Positions 7,418-18,809 are shown, numbered from the stretch's first letter. The stretch is DNA of 64,000 nucleotides from Sphingomonas taxi (GCF_000764535.1 NZ_CP009571.1:3033001-3097000); one strand, 5' to 3'. Numbers and translations: made by a program. Notes: generated by a model not told the origin, from the letters alone.

Positions 7418-9691
7418 ATGCCCAGTTCGGCCGCCGCATCCGCCCGTGAGATCCTGACCCGCCTTCACGACGTGATGGCGGGTCGCAACCCGGCGCAGGC
7501 CAAGCTCAACGCCGTCGTCGGCATCATCGCCGAGGCGATGGATAGCGAGGTCTGCTCGATCTATCTGCTGCGCGAAGGCGTGCTCGAACTCTTCGCGACG
7601 CGCGGGCTCGACCAGGCGGCGGTCCACGTCACCAAGCTGGCGCTCGGCGAGGGGCTGGTCGGCTCGATCGCCGAGGATGTCGAGGTGCTCAACCTCGACG
7701 AGGCGGCGAGCCACCCCGATTTCGCCTACAAGCCCGAGACCGGCGAGGAACGCTATCACAGCTTCGCCGGCGTGCCGATCATCCGCCGCGAGCGCGCGGT
7801 CGGCGTGCTCGCCGTCCAGCATAGCGAGCAGCGCAAATATCAGGACGTCGAGATCGAGGCGTTGCAGACCGTCGCGATGGTGCTGTCGGAACTGATCGCC
7901 AACGCCGGGCTGATCGACAGCGCGACCGCCGGCAGCGACCGGCCGCAATCGACCGCGGCGGTGCGCCTGCCCGGGCAGAAACTGGTCGAGGGCATGGCAT
8001 CGGGCCACGCCGTCTTCCACCAGCCGCGCATCGTCGTCGAACATACCGTCGCCGAGGACACCGACGCCGAGCGCCACCGCGTCTATGCCGCCTTCGACAA
8101 GATGCGCGAACAGATCGACCGGATGACGCGCGAGGCGGAATTCGGCGTCGGCGGCGAGCATGAGGAGGTCCTCCAGACCTACAAGATGTTCGCCTATGAC
8201 GAGGGCTGGGCGCGGCGGATCAACGAGGCGATCGATTCGGGGCTCACCGCCGAGGCCGCGATCGAGCGCGTCCAGCAGCGCACCCGCCAGCGCATGCGCC
8301 AGATCGACGATCCGCTGCTCGCCGACCGGATGCACGATCTCGAGGATCTCGCCAACCGGCTGCTGCGCATCGTCTCGGGCCAGATGGGCACGGCGGCGCA
8401 GATGGGGCTGCGCCAGGACACGATCCTGATCGCGCGCAATCTCGGCCCCGCCGAATTGCTCGAATATGACAAGCGGCGGCTGAAGGGGGTGATCCTGGAA
8501 GAAGGGTCGCTCACCGCACATGTCACGATCGTCGCGCGCGCGATGGGCGTGCCGGTGCTAGGGCGCGTCCGCGACGTCCGCCGATTGATCGCCGAGGGCG
8601 ATCTGCTGCTGCTCGATTCGGTTGCCGGCAACGTCTTCGTCCGCCCGTCGGCGGCGATGGAGGAGGCGTTCGAAGCCAAGCTCGCGATGCGCCAGAAACG
8701 CAAAGCCGCCTTCGCCGCGCTGCGCGACGTGCCGCCGGTGACCAAGGACGGTCACCGCGTCACGCTGATGGTCAACGCCGGACTGCGCGACGATGTCGCC
8801 GCGCTCGACGTGACCGGTGCCGACGGCATCGGCCTGTTCCGCACCGAATTCCAGTTCCTCGTCTCGGCGACGCTGCCGCAGCGCGAGCGCCAGCAGCGGC
8901 TCTATCGCGAGGTGCTCGACGCGGCGGGGACGCGTCCGGTGATCTTCCGCACGGTCGATATCGGCGGCGACAAGGCATTGCCCTATCTCAACAAGAAAGA
9001 TGCCGACGAGGAGAATCCGGCGATGGGCTGGCGCGCGCTGCGGCTCGCGCTCGACCGCGACGGCCTGATGAAGGTGCAGGCGCGCGCGCTGATCGAGGCG
9101 GCGGCGGGGCGCACGCTCAACGTCATGTTCCCGATGGTGTCGGAGGCGTGGGAATTCGCCGAGGCGAAGGCGCTGTTCGAGGCGCAGCGCGTCTGGCTCG
9201 ATGCGCGCGGGCGGCGGCCGCCGCTGGCGATCCGCTATGGCGCGATGCTCGAGGTGCCCGCGCTCGCCGAGCAGCTCGATCTGTTGCTGCCCGACATCGA
9301 CTTCCTGTCGGTCGGCACCAACGACCTCACGCAATTTTTATTCGCGGCCGATCGCGCCAATCCGCGGCTCGCCGAACGCTACGACTGGCTGAGCCCGTCG
9401 ATCCTGCGCTTCCTGTCGCGGGTGATCGGGCCGTGCCGCGACGCGGGCGTCGACCTCGGCGTCTGCGGCGAGATGGGTGGGCGGCCGGTCGAGGCCATGG
9501 CGTTGATCGGATTGGGAATCGATCGGCTGTCGATCACCCCGGCGGCGATCGGGCCGATCAAGGCGATGGTGCGCAGCCTCGATCATGGCGCGGTCCAGCG
9601 TTTCGTCGCCGAGCTGATCGCGCGTCCGCCGCGCGACATGCGCGGCGCGCTGACCGAATGGGCGGCGCAGCACGGCGTCGATCTGGCCTGA
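7418..9691 (+). CDS. ptsP: PEP-protein phosphotransferase of the nitrogen PTS (EI-Ntr)
   Basis: 757 residues in the EI-Ntr order. An N-terminal GAF domain spans about 20-165 (AEAMDSEVCSIYLL ... YHSFAGVPIIRRERAVGVLA). Next is the PTS enzyme I N-domain, then the swivelling phosphohistidine domain with SLTAHVTIVARAMGVPVLG (His368 is the probable phosphorylated residue). The PEP-binding barrel contains GIGLFRTEFQFL, RTVDIGGDKALPYL and VGTNDLTQFLFAADR, with the catalytic Cys in GVCGEMGG. It takes phosphate from phosphoenolpyruvate and passes it to NPr, in a chain sensing nitrogen and carbon status. No NPr or EIIA-Ntr gene is in the window. The GAF domain separates it from the sugar-PTS enzyme I. 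Confidence 0.95.
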   Translation: MPSSAAASAREILTRLHDVMAGRNPAQAKLNAVVGIIAEAMDSEVCSIYLLREGVLELFATRGLDQAAVHVTKLALGEGLVGSIAEDVEVLNLDEAASHPDFAYKPETGEERYHSFAGVPIIRRERAVGVLAVQHSEQRKYQDVEIEALQTVAMVLSELIANAGLIDSATAGSDRPQSTAAVRLPGQKLVEGMASGHAVFHQPRIVVEHTVAEDTDAERHRVYAAFDKMREQIDRMTREAEFGVGGEHEEVLQTYKMFAYDEGWARRINEAIDSGLTAEAAIERVQQRTRQRMRQIDDPLLADRMHDLEDLANRLLRIVSGQMGTAAQMGLRQDTILIARNLGPAELLEYDKRRLKGVILEEGSLTAHVTIVARAMGVPVLGRVRDVRRLIAEGDLLLLDSVAGNVFVRPSAAMEEAFEAKLAMRQKRKAAFAALRDVPPVTKDGHRVTLMVNAGLRDDVAALDVTGADGIGLFRTEFQFLVSATLPQRERQQRLYREVLDAAGTRPVIFRTVDIGGDKALPYLNKKDADEENPAMGWRALRLALDRDGLMKVQARALIEAAAGRTLNVMFPMVSEAWEFAEAKALFEAQRVWLDARGRRPPLAIRYGAMLEVPALAEQLDLLLPDIDFLSVGTNDLTQFLFAADRANPRLAERYDWLSPSILRFLSRVIGPCRDAGVDLGVCGEMGGRPVEAMALIGLGIDRLSITPAAIGPIKAMVRSLDHGAVQRFVAELIARPPRDMRGALTEWAAQHGVDLA

Positions 9692-9789
9692 AAGGCTGCC
9701 GAACCGCGGCCACCCCGCGTTGACTTGCAGCAAGGCATCGGGGAATGTCATGCACGTCAGCGATCCGCAGCCCTCCCTTGGAGACACGA

Positions 9790-10746
9790 ATGGACGAGGT
9801 CGATCCCGGCCAGCCGAACCCGACCCCCGTTGCCCAGGCTCGCCCGGGTGAACGGCTGCGCCAAGCGCGGGAGATCAGGGGGCTGAGCCTGGCCGAAGTC
9901 GCGGCGCGGACGCGCGTGCCGCAACGACATCTGGAGGCGTTGGAGACCGGCGACTATGCGCTGCTGCCCTCGCCGACCTATGCGATGGGCTTCTCCAAGG
10001 CCTATGCGCGCGCCGTCGATGCCGACGAGGTCTCGATCGCGCAGGACGTACGCCGCGAGCTCGACCGGCTCGGGCCGCGCCAGCCCGAATACGTCCCCTA
10101 CGTCACCGCCGACCCGGCGCGGGTGCCCTCGCGCGGCGTCGCGGTGATCGGCGCCGGCGTCGCGCTCGCGGTCTTGATTCTCGTCGCGCTCTGGTATGGC
10201 AGCAGCCTGTTCCAGCCGCAGGCCACCACCACGGCGGCGACCGACGACGTCGCCACGCAGGCGGTCGCGCCCAAGCCGACCGCGGCGCCGTCGCCGGCGA
10301 TCCCGACCGGCGGGCAGGTGGTGCTGACCGCGACCGACACGGTATGGCTGCGCGTCTACGACGCCGACGACAAGGTGCTGTTCCAGGGTACGATGAAGCC
10401 AGGCGACCGGTTCGAGGTGCCCGCCGCCGCCAAGGATCCGATGATCAACGTCGGCCGTCCCGACAAATTGGCGGTCACGCTCAACGGTTCGGCGATCCCG
10501 CCGCTCGGCGACGGATCGCGCCCGATCAAGGATGTCGCGGTCAGCGGCTCGGCGGTCGCGCTGCGCCTCGCCGGCCAGCCCGCCGCCCAGCCCGCCGGGA
10601 CGCCGACGGCGGCGCCTCGACCGACCCGCAGCGGCGGTGCGCGGCGCGACGGCGGCAACCGGCGCAGCAGCCCCGCCGACACCGCCGGCGCCGACCGCAT
10701 CGTCCCGCAAGAGCCGGCGGCGACAGGCAATTCTTTCGCACCTTAA
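9790..10746 (+). CDS. RodZ-like helix-turn-helix membrane protein
   Basis: 318 residues. An N-terminal Xre-type helix-turn-helix (about 20-85: GERLRQAREIRGLSLAEVAA ... YAMGFSKAYARAVD) is followed by a basic stretch, one transmembrane helix (about 118-138, VAVIGAGVALAVLILVALWY), and a periplasmic DUF4115-type beta domain (about 175-260: VVLTATDTVWLRVYDADDKV ... MKPGDRFEVPA). A low-complexity Pro/Ala/Arg tail ends it. This is the layout of RodZ, which links MreB to the elongasome. Start at 9790 with GGAG just upstream. It stands before cpoB and tilS and likely shares their transcript. Confidence 0.85.
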   Translation: MDEVDPGQPNPTPVAQARPGERLRQAREIRGLSLAEVAARTRVPQRHLEALETGDYALLPSPTYAMGFSKAYARAVDADEVSIAQDVRRELDRLGPRQPEYVPYVTADPARVPSRGVAVIGAGVALAVLILVALWYGSSLFQPQATTTAATDDVATQAVAPKPTAAPSPAIPTGGQVVLTATDTVWLRVYDADDKVLFQGTMKPGDRFEVPAAAKDPMINVGRPDKLAVTLNGSAIPPLGDGSRPIKDVAVSGSAVALRLAGQPAAQPAGTPTAAPRPTRSGGARRDGGNRRSSPADTAGADRIVPQEPAATGNSFAP

Positions 10747-10821
10747 GGCTGGCGACAGGTGGCCGGATGCAGCTATGGCGGCATGGAATTGACCCAAGCC
10801 GCGCCGGGGGGTGCCAAGATT

Positions 10822-11760
10822 ATGCGTACGATCATCTGGGCGCTTGCCGCCACCTCGCTGATACCGGTCGCCGCCGCGGCGCAGAGCAACGTCGAAGGCC
10901 GCGTCGGCAAGCTCGAGAGCGAGATGCGCGCGGTGCAGCGCAAGGTGTTCCCAGGCGGCGCCGGCCAGTATCTCCAGCCGGAGATCACCCGCCCCGACGC
11001 GCCGCAGCAGGCGGGCGGCACCCCGGCGACCAGCGCGGTCGCCGACCTCACCGGCCGCGTCACCGCGCTGGAACAGCAGATGGCGTCGATGACCGACCAG
11101 ATCGAGCAGACCGGGTTCAAGCTGCGCCAGCTGCAGGATCAGTTCGACGCCTATAAGCGCAGCAACGACGCGCAGCTGAAGGCGCTGGCGACTACCCCGG
11201 CGCTCGCCGCCGCGCCCGGCTCGGCACCGCTCGGTGGAGGCGACGACACTGCGCGCCCCGCCGCCACGCCCGCCCGGAGCAACACGCCCGTGTCGGTCGC
11301 CGCCGCCGGTGACACCGCCCCCTCCGCCGCCGCGGTGGCCGGCGCCAAGGTCGACAAGCCGAGCACCGGCGACACGCCCGAGGACGAATATCTCTACGGC
11401 TATCGCCTGTGGGCGGCGAAGCAATATCCGCAGGCCGAGGTGCAGCTGAAGAAGGTCGTCGCCGACTATCCCAAGCATCGCCGCGCGAGCTGGGCGCAGA
11501 ATCTGCTCGGCCGCGCCTATCTCGACGAGGGCAAGCCGAGCCTCGCCTCGATGGCCTTCTACGACAATTACAAGAAGATGCCGGACGGCGAACGCGCCCC
11601 CGACAGCCTCTATTATCTCGCCCAGGCGCTGATGAAGCTCAACAAGCCGGCCGACGCATGCAAGGTCTATGGCGAACTGACCGACGTCTACGGCACCAAG
11701 ATCTCTCCGAGCATGAAGGCCGATGTCCAGAAGGGCCGTACCGCCGCCAAGTGCAAGTGA
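10822..11760 (+). CDS. cpoB: Tol-Pal cell division coordinator CpoB (YbgF)
   Basis: 312 residues. A signal peptide (MRTIIWALAATSLIPVAAAA, about 1-20) is followed by a coiled-coil trimerisation region (VEGRVGKLESEMRAVQRKV ... LTGRVTALEQQMASMTDQIE). A long Ala/Pro linker then leads to C-terminal tetratricopeptide repeats (YLYGYRLWAAKQYPQAEVQL ... RRASWAQNLLGRAYLDEGKP ... SLYYLAQALMKLNKPADACK). CpoB works in the periplasm with Tol-Pal and coordinates outer-membrane constriction with peptidoglycan synthesis. pal and tolB are not seen upstream, where alphaproteobacteria often have them; a RodZ-like gene is there instead. Its 3' end overlaps tilS by 38 bases. Confidence 0.9.
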   Translation: MRTIIWALAATSLIPVAAAAQSNVEGRVGKLESEMRAVQRKVFPGGAGQYLQPEITRPDAPQQAGGTPATSAVADLTGRVTALEQQMASMTDQIEQTGFKLRQLQDQFDAYKRSNDAQLKALATTPALAAAPGSAPLGGGDDTARPAATPARSNTPVSVAAAGDTAPSAAAVAGAKVDKPSTGDTPEDEYLYGYRLWAAKQYPQAEVQLKKVVADYPKHRRASWAQNLLGRAYLDEGKPSLASMAFYDNYKKMPDGERAPDSLYYLAQALMKLNKPADACKVYGELTDVYGTKISPSMKADVQKGRTAAKCK

Positions 11761-12754
11761 CCCGTTCGCCGTCGCGGCGGAGCGGTTCCATCACGACCTC
11801 AACCGCGCGCTCGGGGTCGAGCCGCGCGGGGTGATCCTGCTCGCCGTGTCGGGCGGGCCCGATTCGATGGCGATGCTGACGCTCGCCGCGGCGACCTTCC
11901 CCGGCCGTATCCGCGTCGCCACCGTCGACCACCGGCTGCGCGCCGCCGCGGCCGGGGAGGCGGCGATGGTGGCGAACCATTGCGCGTTGCTCCACGTGCC
12001 GCATGCGACGCTGATCCCCGACCAGCCGATCACCGGCGCGAGCATCCAGGCGGCGGCGCGGCAGGTCCGCTATCGCCTGCTCGCCGACCACGCCCGCGCC
12101 ATCGGCGCCGAGACGATCGCCACCGCGCACCATGCCGACGATCAGGCCGAGACCTTCCTGATGCGCGCCGCGCGCGGATCGGGCATCGCCGGGCTCGCCG
12201 GGGTGCGGCCGCGTGCGACGATCGAGGGCGCCACCGTCATCCGGCCGCTGCTCGAATGGCGCCGTGCCGAACTGCGCGCGATCGTGCGGCGCGCCGAGGC
12301 GCCGTTCGTCGACGATCCCTCCAACGCCGATCCGGCGCACGACCGCACCCGCTTCCGCCGCCTGCTTGACGCCAACGAATGGCTCGGGCCGCCGCAGCTC
12401 GCCCGCGCCGCCGCCGCGCTCGCCGAGGCGGATGGCGACGTGCGTGCGATCGTCGAATGGCTGTGGTCGAGCCGCGCGGCCGCCGACGGCGCCGGGGTGC
12501 GGATCGACATAGCCGGCCTGCCCCGCGAACTCGTCCGCCGCCTCGCCCGCCGCGCGATCGGCATGGTGGTCGAGGCCGCCGCTTTGCCCGCGCCGAAGTG
12601 GAGCGACTCGGCGAATATCGAGGCGCTGCTCGACGCGCTCGCCGCCGGCCGGCGGGCGACGCAGGCGGGCGTGCTGGTGTCGCCGCACGGCGACAGCTGG
12701 CGTTTCCGTCCCGCCCCGGCGCGTCGTTCTTCCGGATCGGCCGAATCAGGCTGA
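11723..12754 (+). CDS. tilS: tRNA(Ile)-lysidine synthetase
   Basis: 343 residues. The PP-loop motif SGGPDS is at residues 43-48, followed by TVDHRLR, the [20 protein letters not shown] region and [21 protein letters not shown], all typical of TilS. TilS attaches lysine to C34 of the CAU-anticodon tRNA-Ile so that it reads AUA, an essential reaction. The start lies inside cpoB, overlapping it by 38 bases. No other start codon lies in frame before the catalytic motif, so the overlap is probably real and implies translational coupling. ftsH follows after 55 bases, the order conserved in alphaproteobacteria. Confidence 0.95.
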   Translation: MSRRAVPPPSASDPFAVAAERFHHDLNRALGVEPRGVILLAVSGGPDSMAMLTLAAATFPGRIRVATVDHRLRAAAAGEAAMVANHCALLHVPHATLIPDQPITGASIQAAARQVRYRLLADHARAIGAETIATAHHADDQAETFLMRAARGSGIAGLAGVRPRATIEGATVIRPLLEWRRAELRAIVRRAEAPFVDDPSNADPAHDRTRFRRLLDANEWLGPPQLARAAAALAEADGDVRAIVEWLWSSRAAADGAGVRIDIAGLPRELVRRLARRAIGMVVEAAALPAPKWSDSANIEALLDALAAGRRATQAGVLVSPHGDSWRFRPAPARRSSGSAESG

Positions 12755-12809
12755 GCGTTCCATTGCCATTAACCTCCACACGCCTATCTTGTGCTGCGAA
12801 AGGTTCCCC

Positions 12810-14783
<1,974 letters not shown>

Positions 14784-14824
14784 CCCCCGCGGCGGTTCAG
14801 CCCGCCGTCAGTTTGTTCGCGCTA

Positions 14825-14857
14825 ATCGGCGGCATTCCCATTCGGAGTGCCGCCGAT
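14825..14857 (+). promoter_or_regulatory. Hairpin covering a start codon
   Basis: ATCGGCGGCA (14825-14834) and TGCCGCCGAT (14848-14857) are perfect reverse complements around a 13-base loop. The loop holds the CGGAG ribosome site, and the stem covers the first bases of the ATG at 14856. Such a structure could restrict translation of the following gene; no ligand or protein can be named. Confidence 0.45.
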
Positions 14858-15221
14858 GTCGCGTAAAGCCTTGATCGCCCTTGCCGTTTCCCTTGCCGCC
14901 GCGGCGCCGGCCAGCGCCGCGATGAGCGTCGGCACCTTCCTGACCCGCGCCGCGCCGCTGCGTGAGAATCCCTTCACCGCGCTGACCAACCCCGATTATC
15001 AGGTGCTCAAGGCGGAGGCCGATACCGCCACCCGCCAGCTCCGCGCCGACAGCGCCGCGCGCGTCGCCGCCGGCAAGAAACCGATCGCCTGCATGCCCGA
15101 GGGCGCCAAGATCGGCATCCTGCAGATGCTCGGCGGCCTCGACGCCCTGTCGCCGGCGGAGAAGAAGCTGCCGCTCAAGGAGGGATATGCGCGGGTGCTG
15201 GCGAAGACTTATCCGTGCTGA
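14856..15221 (+). CDS. Small secreted protein with Cys pair, resembling the Rap1a/Tai pattern
   Basis: 121 residues. Residues 1-22 (MSRKALIALAVSLAAAAPAS ending AA) are a clear Sec signal peptide, so the mature protein of about 99 residues is periplasmic or secreted. Two cysteines remain: one in PIACMPEGAKIG and one as the last residue (VLAKTYPC), well placed for a disulfide. The spacing C-x-P-x-G ... A-x-x-L-x-x-x-Y/F-P-C recalls the Rap1a/Tai group of periplasmic proteins, which includes type VI effector immunity proteins. That is a pattern resemblance only, and no type VI gene is nearby. The ATG at 14856 was chosen over GTG 14847 because CGGAG stands at the right distance. Confidence 0.7.
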   Translation: MSRKALIALAVSLAAAAPASAAMSVGTFLTRAAPLRENPFTALTNPDYQVLKAEADTATRQLRADSAARVAAGKKPIACMPEGAKIGILQMLGGLDALSPAEKKLPLKEGYARVLAKTYPC

Positions 15222-15295
15222 GCGTAGCGGGCGGGTTCTACGCGCAGAGGCACGGAGGCGCGGAGATGCTGCTGGGTGGCGGGCGATGCCCAGTC

Positions 15296-15398
15296 CGTCA
15301 TCCCGACGAAAGTCGGGACCCATGGACGCGCTGGCGGACATGATGGGCGGACATCGGCGGCGTCGTATCCATGGGTCCCGGCATCCGCCGGGATGACG
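15296..15398. repeat. Two-armed inverted repeat, type C (copy 1)
   Basis: Arms 15296-15325 (CGTCATCCCGACGAAAGTCG...CCATGG) and 15369-15398 are inverted and near identical, each with an inner hairpin (CCCGAC/GTCGGG or CCGGC/GCCGG). The spacer is about 43 bases. Related copies lie at 22860 and 25227. The surrounding gap of 318 bases between the two genes shows nothing else recognisable. Confidence 0.75.
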
Positions 15399-15539
15399 AA
15401 TGGGAGCACGGCGCTCGCGGGGGGATATGCGGGCGGGGTTCGCAGGCGGTAGCCGGCTTCCCGGCGCCCCCGCCACGCCGCCGCGCTTAGATCGCCCGCC
15501 GACCTTCCCACGCCCGGCAAGCCCCGATACAGCCGCACG

Positions 15540-17729
15540 ATGAGCCCCACCCGACGCACGTTCCTGATCGGCGGTGGTGCCGGCGTCGGGCTGGTCGTCG
15601 CCTGGGGTATATGGCCGCGCCGCTACGCGCCCAATCTCGCCACCATCCCGGGCGAGACCGGCTTCGGCGCCTGGCTCAAGATCGGTGCCGACGGCCATGT
15701 CACGGTCGCGGTGCCGCAGCTCGAACACGGGCAAGGCGTCTATACCGCCCTCCCCCAGATCGTCGCCGACGAGCTCGGCGCGGACTGGCGCACCGTCGGG
15801 GTGGAGGCGGCGTCGATCAACCCGCTGTACGCCAACCCGCTCGCGCTCGACGAGCTGTTCGAAAGCACGCTCATCCACGTGCCCGAATCGGTTGAGATGA
15901 CCGTCGCCCGCCGCGGCGCGCTGATCGTCACCGGCGGATCGACCTCGGTGCGGATGTTCGAGGACGATTGCCGCACCGCCGGTGCCGCCGCCCGCGCGTT
16001 GCTGTGCAAGGCCGCGGCGCGGCGCTGGGACGTCGTCTGGACCGATTGCGCGGTCGATGCCGGCTTCGTCACCCACGGCACGCAGCGCCTCCGCTTCGCC
16101 GACTTCGCCGCCGCCGCGGCCGCCGAGACCATCCCCGACCCGCTGCCGATCGGCGTGCAGGGCGCGGGCAAGCTCGTCGGCCGGTCACTGCCGCGGCTCG
16201 ACGTCCCCGCCAAGGTCGACGGCTCCGCCGGCTTCGCCGGCGACATCCGCCTGCCCGACATGGTCCATGCCGCGATCCGCCAGGGGCCGATCGGCGACGC
16301 GCGGCTGATCGGCGTCGACCGCGCCGCCGCCGATCGCATCCGCGGCGTGCTGACGGTGGTCGAGACGCCGCTTTGGGTCGCCGCGATCGCCACCACCGGC
16401 TGGGCCGCGCAACGCGCGCTCGACGCGCTCGCGCCGCGCTTCGCCAGCGACGCGCCGCTTCCGGACAGCGCCGGCATCGCCCGCAGCCTTTCCGATGCGC
16501 TCGCCAAGCCGGGCCAGCGCATCGCAGCGGTCGGCGACCTCGGCACGTTGCTCGACGGCGCCGGCGTCGTCACCGCGGACTATACCGCCGCCCCCGGCGT
16601 CCACGCCGCGCTGGAGACGACCAGCGCCACCGCCGCGTGGCGCGACGGTCGGCTCGAACTATGGCTGCCGACCGCGGCGCCCGCCGCCGCCCGCGCCGCC
16701 GCGGCAAAGGTCGCAGGGATCAGCGAAAGCGCGGTCGTCATCCATCCGACGCTCGCCGGCGGCGGCTTCGGCGCGACGCTCGACCCGTTGGTCGCCGAAC
16801 AGGCGGCGCTGCTCGCGATGCGGCTCAAGCGCCCGGTCAGCCTCGTCTGGTCGCGCGGCGAGGACAATGCGCACGACCGTTTCCGCCCGCCCGCGCACGC
16901 CCGGCTGCGCGCCCGCCTGTCGAGCAACGGCGCGATCGCGGCGTGGCACGCCGCGATCGCCGCGCCCGCCACCGGCCATGCGCTCGCCCGCCGGTTGCTG
17001 CCCGGCGCCGGCTGGGCGCTCGGCACGGGCGATCCCTATGCGGTCGCCGGCGCGCAGCCACCGTACCGCATCCCGGCGCTGCGGATCGACCATCACCCCG
17101 CGGAGATCGGCGTCCCCACCGGTCATCTGCGCGGCGGTGCGCACGGCTATACCGCCTTCTTCACCGAATCGTTCGTCGACGAGCTCGCGCAGGTCGCCGG
17201 CACCGAGCCGCTCTCCTACCGGATCGGCATGCTCGGCGGCGACGCGCGGCTGGCGCGCTGCCTCACCACGGTGGCGGCGCTGGGTGGCTGGTCGGGCGGC
17301 GCGGCGGGATCGGGCCAGGGCATCGCCTGCCACAGCTTTCGCGGCAGCCATATCGCGGTGCTCGCCGAGGCGGAGCTGGCGAACGGCCGCCCGCGCGTCG
17401 CCCGACTCGTCGCCGCGGTCGATTGCGGGCGGACGATCAACCCCGATCTGGTGCTGCAACAGATCGAGGGCGGGCTGATCTTCGGCCTCGCCCACGCGCT
17501 CGGCGCGTCGACGGGGATCACCGCCGAGCGCAGCGACGTGCGCGGGCTTGCCGGCCTCGCACTGCCGCGACTCGCCGATACGCCCGACATCGTCGTCGAG
17601 ATCGTCCGCTCTGACGAGCCGCCCGGCGGGGTCGGCGAACTCGGCGTCCCCGCGGTCGCGCCGGCGATCGCCAACGCGCTGCATGCCGCAACCGGTATCC
17701 GCCTGCGTCACCTGCCGCTAAGGCGGTAA
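15540..17729 (+). CDS. Molybdopterin-binding oxidoreductase, IorB-like (xanthine oxidase family)
   Basis: 729 residues. A twin-arginine signal (SPTRRTFLIGGGAGVGLVVA) points to Tat export. Next come an N-terminal domain with WLKIGADGHVTVAVPQLEHG and a Moco-binding region with repeated Gly-rich loops (GGFGATLDPLVAEQAALLAM, GHLRGGAHGYTAFFTESFVD). The C-terminus GGVGELGVPAVAPAIANAL holds the conserved Glu that acts as base in this family. It resembles the beta subunit of isoquinoline 1-oxidoreductase and membrane aldehyde oxidases, which normally pair with a small [2Fe-2S] subunit. None is encoded next to it. The substrate is unknown. hemH begins one base after its stop, so the two are probably co-transcribed. 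Confidence 0.85.
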   Translation: MSPTRRTFLIGGGAGVGLVVAWGIWPRRYAPNLATIPGETGFGAWLKIGADGHVTVAVPQLEHGQGVYTALPQIVADELGADWRTVGVEAASINPLYANPLALDELFESTLIHVPESVEMTVARRGALIVTGGSTSVRMFEDDCRTAGAAARALLCKAAARRWDVVWTDCAVDAGFVTHGTQRLRFADFAAAAAAETIPDPLPIGVQGAGKLVGRSLPRLDVPAKVDGSAGFAGDIRLPDMVHAAIRQGPIGDARLIGVDRAAADRIRGVLTVVETPLWVAAIATTGWAAQRALDALAPRFASDAPLPDSAGIARSLSDALAKPGQRIAAVGDLGTLLDGAGVVTADYTAAPGVHAALETTSATAAWRDGRLELWLPTAAPAAARAAAAKVAGISESAVVIHPTLAGGGFGATLDPLVAEQAALLAMRLKRPVSLVWSRGEDNAHDRFRPPAHARLRARLSSNGAIAAWHAAIAAPATGHALARRLLPGAGWALGTGDPYAVAGAQPPYRIPALRIDHHPAEIGVPTGHLRGGAHGYTAFFTESFVDELAQVAGTEPLSYRIGMLGGDARLARCLTTVAALGGWSGGAAGSGQGIACHSFRGSHIAVLAEAELANGRPRVARLVAAVDCGRTINPDLVLQQIEGGLIFGLAHALGASTGITAERSDVRGLAGLALPRLADTPDIVVEIVRSDEPPGGVGELGVPAVAPAIANALHAATGIRLRHLPLRR

Positions 17730-17730
17730 G

Positions 17731-18738
17731 ATGTTGATCCCCGCCGACCATCCGCCGATCCCCACCCGCAAGATCGGCGTGCTGCTGACCAACCTCGGCA
17801 CCCCCGACGGCCCCGACGCCAAATCGGTCAAACGCTATCTCGGCGAGTTCCTGTCCGACAAGCGCGTCGTCGAGATCCCGGCGATCGCGTGGCAGCCGAT
17901 CCTGCGCGGCATCATCCTCAACACCCGCCCGAAGAAGTCGGCGCACGCCTATGGCCTGGTGTGGAGCGAGGAGGGCTCGCCGCTCGCCGCGATCACCCGC
18001 CGGCAATCGCAGGCCTTGCAGGGCGCGTTCGGCGACGGCGTCATGGTCGATTATGCGATGCGCTACGGCAATCCGGCGATCGCCGACAGGCTGACCGCGC
18101 TCAAGGACGCTGGGTGCGAGCGCATCCTGATCGCGCCGCTCTATCCGCAATATTGCGCCGCGACGACCGCGACCGCCAACGACAAGGCATTCGCCGCGCT
18201 CGCCGGCATGCGCTGGCAGCCGGCGATCCGCACCTTGCCGCCCTATCACGACGATCCCGCCTATATCGCCGCGCTCAGGACGCAGGTCGAGATGCAGATC
18301 GCGACGCTCGATTTCGTCCCCGATGCGGTGATCGCCAGCTTCCACGGCATGCCGAAGCGGACGCTCCAGCTCGGCGACCCCTATCATTGCCACTGCCAGA
18401 AGACCGCGCGGCTGCTCGGCGAGGCGATGGGGCGCGAGCTGGTCGTCGCTTTCCAGTCGCGATTCGGCCCGGCGAAATGGCTCGGCCCGGCGACCGACGA
18501 GACGCTCGAGGCGCTGCCCGCCAAGGGCGTCCGCAAGGTCGCGGTGATCGCGCCGGGCTTCTCCGCCGACTGCCTGGAAACGCTGGAGGAACTGGCGATC
18601 CGCGGCCGCGAGAGTTTCATGACCGCCGGCGGCACCGATTTCGCCTATCTGCCCTGCCTCAACGACGGTGCGCCGGGGATGGCGATGCTGCGCACGCTGA
18701 TCGCGCGCGAGCTCGCCGGCTGGATCGCCGAAACGTAA
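17731..18738 (+). CDS. hemH: Ferrochelatase
   Basis: 335 residues, the normal length. It inserts Fe2+ into protoporphyrin IX, the last step of heme synthesis. Typical motifs are IGVLLTNLGTPDGPDAKSVK, the active-site histidine in VIASFHGMPKRTLQLGDPYH, FQSRFGPAKWLGPATDETLE, and the glutamate-rich GFSADCLETLEELAIRGRES. The ATG stands one base after the stop of the molybdopterin enzyme, which suggests translational coupling. The cysteines in the YHCHCQ segment are worth noting, since some ferrochelatases bind a [2Fe-2S] cluster, but the usual C-terminal cluster cysteines are not seen. Confidence 0.96.
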   Translation: MLIPADHPPIPTRKIGVLLTNLGTPDGPDAKSVKRYLGEFLSDKRVVEIPAIAWQPILRGIILNTRPKKSAHAYGLVWSEEGSPLAAITRRQSQALQGAFGDGVMVDYAMRYGNPAIADRLTALKDAGCERILIAPLYPQYCAATTATANDKAFAALAGMRWQPAIRTLPPYHDDPAYIAALRTQVEMQIATLDFVPDAVIASFHGMPKRTLQLGDPYHCHCQKTARLLGEAMGRELVVAFQSRFGPAKWLGPATDETLEALPAKGVRKVAVIAPGFSADCLETLEELAIRGRESFMTAGGTDFAYLPCLNDGAPGMAMLRTLIARELAGWIAET

Positions 18739-18809
18739 AATTACGCTACGGCCATTGCCAGTTCGGCGGCCTCTGCCTAGCCTCGGGTTAAGCATAAGGA
18801 GAGGTACGG

